Below, piece after piece: positions 9,514-16,781 of a stretch of DNA of 64,000 bases. Made by a program: the position numbers and the translations under genes. The DNA is taken from positions 62,001-126,000 of the forward strand of contig NZ_JACXXN010000005.1 in assembly GCF_014904695.1 (NCBI RefSeq), written 5' to 3'. Numbering within the stretch: the stretch's first letter is position 1; the number at the start of each line of letters is the position of its first letter. This DNA is from Nostoc sp. MG11 (GTDB lineage: Bacteria > Cyanobacteriota > Cyanobacteriia > Cyanobacteriales > Nostocaceae). The notes beneath the pieces are model-generated. The model was not told the DNA's origin. It worked only from the letters and a program-made list of their open reading frames with translations, and searched no databases.

Positions 9514-9891
9514 ATGCGCCAACTTAAAATTTTTCAGGTGTTGCGATCAATCGGCTTTGTGTTTTGGTTGTCCTTACCATTGGTTGGGTTGGTGTTTTGG
9601 ATAGGGAGCGGCTTTGTGGGAGATCGGATTTTGAGCCGCACCTACGACAATAACAAATACCTGCAAGCGGATAAGCAATCGGCACGGCAAATGATGAAAA
9701 GAATAGTGGCGATTAAGGTGGAAATTCGGCAACAAGATGGCGTTTCCCTGGTGAATGTAAAAACGGATAACTCAGTCCTTAAAACCATCGCGTTTGAGTT
9801 TCCAATAACGGAGCCGAGCCAACTTGAAACTACCCTCAGTCAAGAGTTGGGCTTACCACGCGATCGCATTAAGGAACTAATTCGTTATTAA
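9514..9891 (+). CDS. Small membrane-anchored hypothetical protein, 125 aa
   Basis: One strongly hydrophobic segment at about residues 12-34 (IGFVFWLSLPLVGLVFWIGSG) is followed by a polar domain of about 90 residues with no Cys or recognisable motif, probably facing the periplasm. I do not recognise a family. It is divergent from the response regulator gene and shares the intergenic region that carries the AGTGACA direct repeat, so regulation by that two-component system is plausible, as is a role as accessory to the sensor. It ends at a TTAAGCGCTTAA palindrome (9889-9900). Confidence 0.7.
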   Translation: MRQLKIFQVLRSIGFVFWLSLPLVGLVFWIGSGFVGDRILSRTYDNNKYLQADKQSARQMMKRIVAIKVEIRQQDGVSLVNVKTDNSVLKTIAFEFPITEPSQLETTLSQELGLPRDRIKELIRY

Positions 9892-9945
9892 GCGCTTAAT
9901 TAAGTCTTCTACTTACTCGTTTAATTTATACAAAAGTATCACAAT

Positions 9946-9977
9946 GTAACTAAAGTTACCGTTACAAAAACTGTAAC
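9946..9977. promoter_or_regulatory. Overlapping inverted repeats upstream of the serpin gene
   Basis: GTAAC-TAAA-GTTAC (9946-9959) is followed at once by GTTACA-N5-TGTAAC (9961-9977). Four similar half-sites in 32 bp, about 105 bp before the serpin start, suggest an operator for a dimeric regulator binding twice. No specific regulator can be named. Confidence 0.4.
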
Positions 9978-10082
9978 AGTCCAGTCTTTCTATCACCGCA
10001 AATGCAATAGTTAACAATTGATGCATGATTAGCGTCAATCTTGAGTTGCAAATCAAAAAGCTTTGGCAAGCGAGGTGGTAGA

Positions 10083-11414
10083 ATGAATCGGCAAAAATTT
10101 AGTGGTATGAAAGAAAATTTCCTGCAAAGACGTTACGGTGTTAGTCTGGGAAGACGTTACGTTTTAGCAGCTGCAAGTGTTGTCTTATTGGGTGTATTAG
10201 GGTGTTCTCAGGTCAATAATAGTACAAATGCCCTTGCTCAATCTGGTTCGCCTCAGCCAGAATCTCCATTGCCCAAAAAAATAGTCAACTCTAATCCAAA
10301 GATTGTTGACGCTAACAATAAGTTTGGCTTCAAACTCTTTTCAGAAGTTCAGAAAAACGATAGTACTGAAAAGAATGTTTTTATCTCACCTACGAGTGTA
10401 GCGATCGCTCTAGCCATGACATACAACGGTTCTAGCGGCTCGACTCAACAAGCAATGGCAAAGACCCTAGAATTACAGGGTATGAATTTGCAAGAGATTA
10501 ATTCTTCTTACGCAGCCTCAAAAAAGCTTCTAGAAAACCCAGATGCAAAAGTTCAGATAACTATTGCTAACTCCCTTTGGGCAAACCAAGATGCTAATTT
10601 CCAGCCAGACTTCCTCCAGAGAACTCAGGATTTTTATCAAGCAAAAGTCAGCAATTTAAACTTTAAAGATACCGCAGCAGCCAATACTATCAATAACTGG
10701 GTCAATGAGAATACACGCGGAAAAATCAACAAGATTGTGGAAACAATTGAACCAGACCAGGTACTATTTTTGATTAATGCCATATATTTTAAAGGTAATT
10801 GGAGCCAAGAATTTGATAAAAGCCAAACTACTCAACACCCTTTTTACTTAACATCTGGCAGGCAAAAACAACACCCAATGATGTCTCAAAAGGGTGACTA
10901 CAGATACTATGAAAACCAACAATTTCAGGCAGTTAGTTTACCTTACGGTAAAGATGCTAAGGTCAGCTTTTATATCTTTCTGCCTAAACAGAACTCTAAT
11001 CTCAAAACCTTCTATCAAAACTTGAATGTTGAGAACTGGGAAAAATGGATGACTCAGTTCAACAAACAAGCAGGTTTTATTCGCTTGCCTCGTTTTAAAA
11101 CGGACTATGATGTTACGCTTAACGATGCACTGAAAGCTTTGGGTATGGAGGAAGCTTTCAGTAGTAAAGCTAACTTTTCTGGCATGGGTAAAAATTTTGC
11201 CATTAGCCAGGTTCAGCATAAAACTTTTGTTGAAGTGAATGAAGAAGGCACCGAAGCTGCTGCGGCTACTTCAGTGGCAGTAGAGGCGGTATCTTTGAGA
11301 CAGCAACCACAACCATTTAAAATGATCGTTGACCGCCCCTTCTTCTGTGTCATTAGGGATAATCAAACAGGGAACATTTTATTTATGGGTTCAATTTTTG
11401 AGCCGCAGTCATAA
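10083..11414 (+). CDS. Serpin family serine protease inhibitor, lipoprotein
   Basis: Suicide inhibitor of serine (or cysteine) proteases, probably tethered to a membrane: the N-terminus has RR, a hydrophobic core (VLAAASVVLLGVLG) and a lipobox VLGC. The ATG at 10083 is chosen because GAGGTGG lies just before it; a TTG at 10041 is the only longer start. The serpin body is complete, including FISPTSVAIALAMTYNGS, NAIYFKGNWSQEFD and the C-terminal DRPFFCVIRDNQTGNILFMGSIFEP. The reactive loop hinge VNEEGTEAAAATS fits the inhibitory consensus (small residues P12-P9). Counting from it, P1-P1' falls at Val-Ser, which suggests an elastase-like target. Stand-alone gene. Confidence 0.93.
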   Translation: MNRQKFSGMKENFLQRRYGVSLGRRYVLAAASVVLLGVLGCSQVNNSTNALAQSGSPQPESPLPKKIVNSNPKIVDANNKFGFKLFSEVQKNDSTEKNVFISPTSVAIALAMTYNGSSGSTQQAMAKTLELQGMNLQEINSSYAASKKLLENPDAKVQITIANSLWANQDANFQPDFLQRTQDFYQAKVSNLNFKDTAAANTINNWVNENTRGKINKIVETIEPDQVLFLINAIYFKGNWSQEFDKSQTTQHPFYLTSGRQKQHPMMSQKGDYRYYENQQFQAVSLPYGKDAKVSFYIFLPKQNSNLKTFYQNLNVENWEKWMTQFNKQAGFIRLPRFKTDYDVTLNDALKALGMEEAFSSKANFSGMGKNFAISQVQHKTFVEVNEEGTEAAAATSVAVEAVSLRQQPQPFKMIVDRPFFCVIRDNQTGNILFMGSIFEPQS

Positions 11415-11446
11415 AGTCAAAATTCCTTCATTATTAAATTGCATCT

Positions 11447-12622
11447 TTAAGGTAATGTCGCTTCAGAAACGCTCAAAGAATTTTTGGCGTCAGCTTTTGA
11501 GGACTCCCCTGCTGCGACGGGTGCAGCTATCTCCTCAGTGGCGCTATCGTTCGTCTGGCTGCTTAACGGCTCAGGACGTAGAGCGCTTAAAGCAGTCTTA
11601 ATCACAACAGCCGTAGGTACTGCCACAATTACACCCAAGAGTCCACCAATTCTCGCCCCTGTTAAGACTGAAATGAGAATCCAAACAGGGTTTAAACCAG
11701 TAAAACTACCTAAAATACGAGGGGCAATTAAGTTTTCGAGAATTTGCTGTACGATTACTGCTGCCACCAACACCCGCACCCCCATTGAGAAATCTTGCAG
11801 TGCCACTAATAGGGTAGTCATAGCGATACCTACAGAACCGCCAAAGGGAACGAGAGCCATGATGCCAATAGTTAAGCCAAACAGCAGACCAAATGGCACT
11901 TTCAGCCACAAAAATGTCGGAATCAGGGCTGAGGCCATACAGGTAGATAAAATCAACTGGGTGATGAAGAAATTTTGAAAGCTCAGGCGCACTGTTCGAG
12001 AAAAAGGATCTCGAAATTTAGTGGGTAGCCATTCAACTAAACTTTCCCACAGTTCATCTCCATGCTGTAAAAGATAGAAAGTCAAAACCATCGTCAAGAG
12101 AAAATCCAACAGGCTAGTGACTGTGACTACAGCCAGATTTAAAACTTGTCCGGCAATCGCCTGCAATTGTCCCTTGACGCGATCATTGATTTGCACTACC
12201 AAGGCATCAAGGTTAATCGGTAAACCAAAAATCTCAGCTTTCTCGTTTAATAACATTAACTGAGAGCGTCCAGAGTCAATTAACTCCGGTAAACGAGCCA
12301 CTAGTTGCTCAGCTTGAGTCAGGGCTAACGGAAAAAGGGTAACACCCAAAGCCAATAAAATCGATAAAGCCAACAGAAATACTAAAATAGCAACTTGCTC
12401 TCGCCTAGCACCGTGATGCTCCATCCAGCTCACGGGGTAGTTGAGTAGAAATGCTAGTACTGAGGCTCCGACTAAAATGACTATTAGAGAATGGAAGTAA
12501 TTAAAAATTGCCGAAATTGCCCAACTATTGAGAACTAGCAACGGAGCGAATAAAGCGATCGCCCCGATTCGCGCTATTGGTGTGAGTGTTTGCCACCAGT
12601 CGAGAAGCTTGCGTGTCTGCAT
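11447..12622 (-). CDS. AI-2E family transporter (PerM/UPF0118)
   Basis: Polytopic membrane protein of 391 aa. Hydrophobic segments lie at about residues 15-35, 38-60, 75-100, a central pair around 165-190, and a cluster at 215-335 that includes GLLFGLTIGIMALVPFGGSVGIA and the family signature around VQQILENLIAPRILGSFTGLNPVWILISVLTGARIGGLLGVIVAVPTAVV. These signatures mark the AI-2E exporter superfamily, whose members move autoinducer-2 or act as cation/H+ antiporters. The C-terminal 40 residues are polar and Ala/Ser-rich. Start ATG at 12622. The divergent gene begins about 65 bp away. Substrate is not known. Confidence 0.9.
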   Translation of the reverse strand: MQTRKLLDWWQTLTPIARIGAIALFAPLLVLNSWAISAIFNYFHSLIVILVGASVLAFLLNYPVSWMEHHGARREQVAILVFLLALSILLALGVTLFPLALTQAEQLVARLPELIDSGRSQLMLLNEKAEIFGLPINLDALVVQINDRVKGQLQAIAGQVLNLAVVTVTSLLDFLLTMVLTFYLLQHGDELWESLVEWLPTKFRDPFSRTVRLSFQNFFITQLILSTCMASALIPTFLWLKVPFGLLFGLTIGIMALVPFGGSVGIAMTTLLVALQDFSMGVRVLVAAVIVQQILENLIAPRILGSFTGLNPVWILISVLTGARIGGLLGVIVAVPTAVVIKTALSALRPEPLSSQTNDSATEEIAAPVAAGESSKADAKNSLSVSEATLP

Positions 12623-12686
12623 TTTGAGCTGATTGCGGGATAGAACTAAATTGAATCCTTCTTTACAGCTTATTATCTCTAACTAC

Positions 12687-13196
12687 ATGAATCTCTTTCA
12701 TCCTTCTAGTTTAGGAGTTAGACTAAGCCAAATGGAAAATCTTGAACCAAAAGACACAAGAGACTTGCTCTCCAGTACCCAATCACGCCACTTGCTTTAC
12801 GATGTAGGGCGACAGGAACGCAGTAGCTCCTCAATCCCTAATGAAGACGCAAATACCTCAAAAATACAGTTAATTTTGTATTTGATTCCGGTTATTGGCT
12901 TTTTCCCATCCCTGTGGACTCTCTATCGCCGTCAGGGAAGCCGGGAACAACTTGCCACTAGTCGTCTGTCTATTACTTTGGCATCAGCTTGGCTCTTGGG
13001 ATACCTATTGTTAGCAACCGGAGCAGCAACTTCAGATTTATTCACACTGCGTCTATTCATCCTTAATAGCTTTCTCACTTCTGGTTACTTTTTAATAAGT
13101 GTGTGGTTAATTATTCGCCTGCTCCAAGGTAGATCTAAGCGCTTACCTGGGTTTAGCAACTTTGCTGAACGTATGCTAGGCAAGTACTTGTCTTAA
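12687..13196 (+). CDS. Hypothetical membrane protein, about 169 aa
   Basis: A polar N-terminal part of about 60 residues is followed by three or four hydrophobic segments (KIQLILYLIPVIGFFPSLWTLYRR, ITLASAWLLGYLLLATGAA, LFILNSFLTSGYFLISVWLIIRLL), then a basic tail ending LGKYLS. An in-frame TTG exists at 12633, but the ATG at 12687 or a later one at 12732 is more likely; none has a convincing ribosome site. It precedes the LCP gene on the same strand, which suggests a cell-envelope role, but 280 bp separate them. No family is recognised. Confidence 0.7.
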   Translation: MNLFHPSSLGVRLSQMENLEPKDTRDLLSSTQSRHLLYDVGRQERSSSSIPNEDANTSKIQLILYLIPVIGFFPSLWTLYRRQGSREQLATSRLSITLASAWLLGYLLLATGAATSDLFTLRLFILNSFLTSGYFLISVWLIIRLLQGRSKRLPGFSNFAERMLGKYLS

Positions 13197-13474
13197 TTAA
13201 TTTGCAGAATTCACGGTATTTTTACTCATCTTTTTGCAAATCACGGATGATTTCCCATGTAGCTGGTCAAATCCAGTTTATTATTGCCATACTTCAATAA
13301 AAACATTTCTAGATTTGCCCAAAAAAAGAATAAATGCTGCTATAAGTGTTTTGGTTGAAACAATAGGGAAAAAGTTAGCACTAATAATTAAGAGTTAGCT
13401 ATTATGGGTTGATTTATCTACATATTTTGAGTCTGTAAATTTACCGAATTTGATCAGTAAGTGTGAGGAAGTTT

Positions 13475-14893
13475 GTGACCATTCAAAGAAGTTCGGCAGA
13501 AGAAAACCAATCGGGAAAAGCCTCAAAGTCCAGCAAGAAAAATTCCCAGAAATCAAAATCAGGACGTTGGCTGTGGTTTTGGGTAGGTATGAGCGGGATT
13601 GCAATGGTGTCAGCAACAGCAGGGGCACTATTGGCAGTATCTTTGACTAGTACCCCTTTGCAACAAGCTCAGCTAAGTCCACAGGAGGAGGCGGTATTTG
13701 ATAGCGATCGCATCTCTGGAGGTGGACTGCGATTTTCGGAATTAACTCGCCCAGTCAATCTTTTAGTTATGGGGATGAGCGTACTCCCACCAGATGTCCA
13801 AAACCCTCCCACCGAAACCCAAAATCTCGGATACCTGCCCCAGGTAAACTCCTTTGATGGTCTTGCCGATGTCATGCTCTTGCTGAAATTTGATCCAGAG
13901 ACTAAAAAAGTAGTCATGCTCTCCATTCCCAGAGATACCCGTACAGAAATAGAAGGGTATGGAGTCAAAAAAATTAATGCTACCAATATTGATGGCGGGC
14001 CAGCTTTGAGTGCTAAAACTGTCAGTAATCTCTTGGGTGGGGTGGGAATTGATCGCTATGTCAGAATTAACGTTCTGGGAGTTGCCAAGTTAATCGATGC
14101 TTTAGGTGGGGTAACAGTGTTCGTACCCAAAGATATGAAGTATCAAGATGATTCTCAGCATCTATATATCAATTTGAAAGCAGGCAAGCAACATCTCAAC
14201 GGTGATCAAGTACTGCAATTACTACGGTTTCGCCATGACGAATTAGGAGATATTGGGCGGATTCAGCGGCAACAAATGGTGATGCGTGCTTTGATGGATC
14301 AGACGCTCAACCCCGCTACTGTGGCGCAATTGCCGAAAGTTCTCGACGTAGTTAAAGAACATATCGACACCAATTTGACGGTCGAAGAGTTAGTCGCGCT
14401 AGTGGGTTTTGGAGTGCGAACAAATCGCTCTAATATGCAGATGCTAATGCTACCAGGTCGTTTTAGCGATAAAACTGAGTATGATGCTAGCTATTGGCTG
14501 CCAAACAACGATAATATTGCCAAACTCATGGCTCAGCATTTTGGTTTAGAATCAGAGCAAGGACAGCAGATGGTTGATCCAGCTTCTTTGCGAGTAGCAA
14601 TTCAAGATAGCACAGGTGGCGATCGCTCTAACCTCCGACCATTAATTAGAGCTTTGGAAAAAGCTGGATATCGTAACATCTACGTGTCTAAACCTTGGGG
14701 TGAACCTTTAGAAGAAACTCACATTGTCGCCCAACAAGGAGATGGCGACAGCGCCGAATCAATTCGTAACACTTTGGGATTCGGTGAGGTGCGAGTGGAA
14801 AGTACTGGCAATATTGGCTCGGATATCAGTATCCAAGTGGGTCAAGATTGGTTGCAACAAAAAGCTATCTTTGACAAATCTACTAACCCTTAA
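13475..14893 (+). CDS. LytR-CpsA-Psr (LCP) family protein
   Basis: Membrane-bound phosphotransferase that attaches lipid-linked glycopolymers to peptidoglycan or other envelope acceptors. The basic, Ser/Lys-rich cytoplasmic start is followed by one transmembrane helix (about residues 34-58). The LCP domain shows ADVMLLLKFDP, the Arg/Asp signature SIPRDTRTEI, KINATNIDGGP and LLRFRHDELGDIGRIQRQQ. The C-terminal part (VAIQDSTGGDRSNLRPLIRALEKAGY) is a LytR_C domain. GTG at 13475 is taken as the start because GAGGA lies five bases before it; GTG at 13463 would add four residues. Downstream lie a small hairpin repeat and a bidirectional terminator. Confidence 0.92.
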   Translation: MTIQRSSAEENQSGKASKSSKKNSQKSKSGRWLWFWVGMSGIAMVSATAGALLAVSLTSTPLQQAQLSPQEEAVFDSDRISGGGLRFSELTRPVNLLVMGMSVLPPDVQNPPTETQNLGYLPQVNSFDGLADVMLLLKFDPETKKVVMLSIPRDTRTEIEGYGVKKINATNIDGGPALSAKTVSNLLGGVGIDRYVRINVLGVAKLIDALGGVTVFVPKDMKYQDDSQHLYINLKAGKQHLNGDQVLQLLRFRHDELGDIGRIQRQQMVMRALMDQTLNPATVAQLPKVLDVVKEHIDTNLTVEELVALVGFGVRTNRSNMQMLMLPGRFSDKTEYDASYWLPNNDNIAKLMAQHFGLESEQGQQMVDPASLRVAIQDSTGGDRSNLRPLIRALEKAGYRNIYVSKPWGEPLEETHIVAQQGDGDSAESIRNTLGFGEVRVESTGNIGSDISIQVGQDWLQQKAIFDKSTNP

Positions 14894-14985
14894 GTTTTGT
14901 CTCTACTGGACATTAAAATTAGACTCTTGCTGTGGGGAAAAGGGGAATGGGAAAGGGATTGAATTTTTTCCTTTTCTCTCTTACC

Positions 14986-15018
14986 ACTTCTTGCAAAAGT
15001 ACCTTTTGCAAGAGGTCT
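14986..15018. repeat. Small palindrome ending in the MITE terminal repeat
   Basis: CTTGCAAAAG (14990-14999), TAC, CTTTTGCAAG (15003-15012) form a perfect 10-bp inverted repeat. The right end TGCAAGAGGTCT (15007-15018) is identical over 12 bases to the terminal repeat of the element at 44981-45163, so this may be a solo or internally deleted copy. Confidence 0.6.
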
Positions 15019-15044
15019 ATTATCTAATATCAAAATTTGTAAAC

Positions 15045-15075
15045 AAAAAGGCGTGAGGTTTTCCTTACGCCTTTA
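15045..15075. terminator. Bidirectional rho-independent terminator
   Basis: Stem AAGGCGTGAGG / CCTTACGCCTT around a TTTT loop. Read on the minus strand it is followed by TTTTTG, making it a good terminator for the small gene at 15125-15277; on the plus strand it could also stop transcription from the LCP gene. Confidence 0.75.
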
Positions 15076-15124
15076 TCTTACTCACTTATTAAAATATCAT
15101 TTATTGCTGTTATCGCATCAGCAT

Positions 15125-15277
15125 CTACCAAGCATCAGCTTTACCTTCTTTGTAAGGTTCACCTGTAAAAGGTTGTACCCCAATTACAGGATAAGCATCA
15201 TCAGTAGGGCCAAAAATCCGCATAAAGGCTTCAGAAATATACTGGATTATGCTAGCAAGCATTTTGGAAAAAGCCAT
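15125..15277 (-). CDS. Small conserved-looking protein, 50 aa
   Basis: A 50-residue reading frame from ATG at 15277 to TAG at 15125. It begins MAFSKMLASIIQYISEAFMR and then has a conserved-looking FGPTDDAYPVIGVQPFTGEP segment; the first 20 residues form an amphipathic helix and the rest is acidic and proline-rich. AAGGGAG stands nine bases before the start, and a strong terminator with a T-run follows 50 bp after the stop, so the gene is well formed. The DxAYPxIGVQPF part resembles a short protein class I associate with cyanobacteria, but I cannot name it. A TCTCAA-N4-TTGAGA palindrome lies 78 bp upstream of the start. Confidence 0.75.
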   Translation of the reverse strand: MAFSKMLASIIQYISEAFMRIFGPTDDAYPVIGVQPFTGEPYKEGKADAW

Positions 15278-15293
15278 AATATTAGACTCCCTT

Positions 15294-15651
15294 GTTGAGC
15301 CAATTTAATTCTGATGTATATACTTTAGTTCTAATATTCTTGGCTAGCTATCACTCTCAACAAATTGAGAATCTCTGCAATGTTTATTCAGATAACTTTG
15401 TAATACTTTAAATTGTCAAAAAGTCACATTTTTCTCTTTGATTATACATGATATGCCATGCCCACAGTAACTATCTGGTGAATAAAAGTTATACGCTAAG
15501 GAAATCAATACTTCCTGGGACATAGTGATATTAAACACACTGAAAAATATCCTAGGTTAAATGCCCAATACTTCTTTAATTTAGATTGGGGAGATTTGTG
15601 GAATTTTGACCATGTGCGATCGCACCTCATATCACTGTCCCAAAGCCTGAT
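15294..15651. other. Intergenic region between two minus-strand genes
   Basis: No gene seen. It holds the palindrome TCTCAA-N4-TTGAGA at 15355-15370, a candidate operator for the small gene at 15125-15277, and a HIP1 site near 15620. The remainder is AT-rich. Confidence 0.4.
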
Positions 15652-16500
15652 TTATTCGTCGTTCACTCTGATTATTTCAATGATTTTTTGAATTGATTGT
15701 TCACCAGATGCTTTAACTACTATTCTAGATGGAATAAAACTCTGGTCATCATATTCGGGACAAGCCTCATAGCTGGTTATCTTGCCTTGTTTTGCCAGCC
15801 TACCTACTTCTGCATCAAAAGCCTTTTTCTCTGCTGCCGCTGGCGATGAGACGTAAACAACGTTAATTTCAGCATCATCCCCACCGAACTCAATCGGGAA
15901 GAGATATAGCTTCTCTAATTCTCCAGCTTGGTAGGCTGCAACTGCTGCCTCACGAGAATTGACTCTTTCAGCAATTGATTGAGTGAGATTTGGCTTGGTT
16001 GACAACTGACTTAATGTCACCTGATCGAACGTTATGAAAACGAGAGTTGAACCTGTTGGACATCGATACCCACCCTGTGCCTCACAAAGCTTGCAGGCAA
16101 GTGCTGTAAACTCCCAAGCTTGGTTTTCTGTACAACTGAGCTTCTGGGTAGTGAGATATTCAATACCATGCTTCTCTCCATAGGTTCTGACTTGACGTGC
16201 ATGTTCCTGTAAAGCAGAGATAACGGATGGATGGTTCCAACCCCACAACCAACTGCTGTCTATTGTGTTGTAAGTGCCGATAATCTGCATTGAACATCTG
16301 GCAGTAATACCATCTGGACGAGTGAAGACAACCGTACCAGCGTCTTGATCGATGTCCCATCTCGACTCACCGAGCCGCCAAGCACTATTGTGAGCTTCTG
16401 TTTTTAATCGCAATTCCTCCATACTCTGCTCAACTAAAGTATGAAACTCTGAAAAATTATCCGATTTTCCTGCGCCAAATAGCTTATTGAAAAAATTCAT
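15652..16500 (-). CDS. DUF6882-like protein with C-terminal RraB-like part, 282 aa
   Basis: A soluble protein. Residues 15-125 (FHTLVEQSMEEL ... AWRLGESRWDIDQDAGTVVFTRPDGITARCSMQIIGTYN ... WLWGWNHPSV) fit the pattern of DUF6882, a small family often found with immunity-type genes. The C-terminal 75 residues (VVYVSSPAAAEKKAFDAEVGRLAKQGKITSYEACPEYDDQSFIPSRIVVKAS) look like a two-strand/one-helix alpha-beta unit of the RraB or DUF695 type. Several cysteines (CKLCEAQGGYRC) in the middle could bind metal. No partner gene is adjacent; the function is unknown and the domain names are tentative. Confidence 0.65.
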   Translation of the reverse strand: MNFFNKLFGAGKSDNFSEFHTLVEQSMEELRLKTEAHNSAWRLGESRWDIDQDAGTVVFTRPDGITARCSMQIIGTYNTIDSSWLWGWNHPSVISALQEHARQVRTYGEKHGIEYLTTQKLSCTENQAWEFTALACKLCEAQGGYRCPTGSTLVFITFDQVTLSQLSTKPNLTQSIAERVNSREAAVAAYQAGELEKLYLFPIEFGGDDAEINVVYVSSPAAAEKKAFDAEVGRLAKQGKITSYEACPEYDDQSFIPSRIVVKASGEQSIQKIIEIIRVNDE

Positions 16501-16717
16501 ATCTCTAGCTGTTTAAGGACATCCTGCCATTATTTTGCACAGTGATCTCATGTAGAACAAATATTTTGGCAATCAACATCTATGTCTGACAAGCTAAATC
16601 ACGCAGCTTATTGCCGAAACTAACTATTAAGCAATATTAAATAATTGATTAACTTAGTATTAGTTTATCTGTAAATATACTGTTTTACAGCAATATCTCA
16701 GATAGGTTCTTTAGTAG

Positions 16718-16749
16718 TTGACATTATTTATGGTAAATCCTACCATAAA
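16718..16749 (+). promoter_or_regulatory. Promoter of the pncB operon with overlapping palindromic operator
   Basis: TTGACA (16718-16723), 17-bp spacer, TACCAT (16741-16746): a near-consensus sigma-70 type promoter 36 bp before the pncB start. A perfect 9-bp inverted repeat TTTATGGTA-N5-TACCATAAA (16727-16749) covers the spacer and the -10 box, an ideal place for a repressor. The NrtR-like gene in the same operon is the obvious candidate (inference). Confidence 0.65.
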
Positions 16750-16781
16750 CAAAAGAAGCATTCTTGTAAGGAAGCTCTTGC

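Noticed and set aside
10938-11219. 93-codon minus-strand frame inside the serpin gene
   Set aside because: Shadow of a clearly conserved gene on the other strand.
11484-11978. 164-codon plus-strand frame inside the AI-2E transporter gene
   Set aside because: Antisense shadow; the opposite strand encodes a full conserved membrane protein.
14724-15056. 110-codon frame overlapping the end of the LCP gene
   Set aside because: Mostly the LCP coding sequence in another frame, then intergenic repeats.
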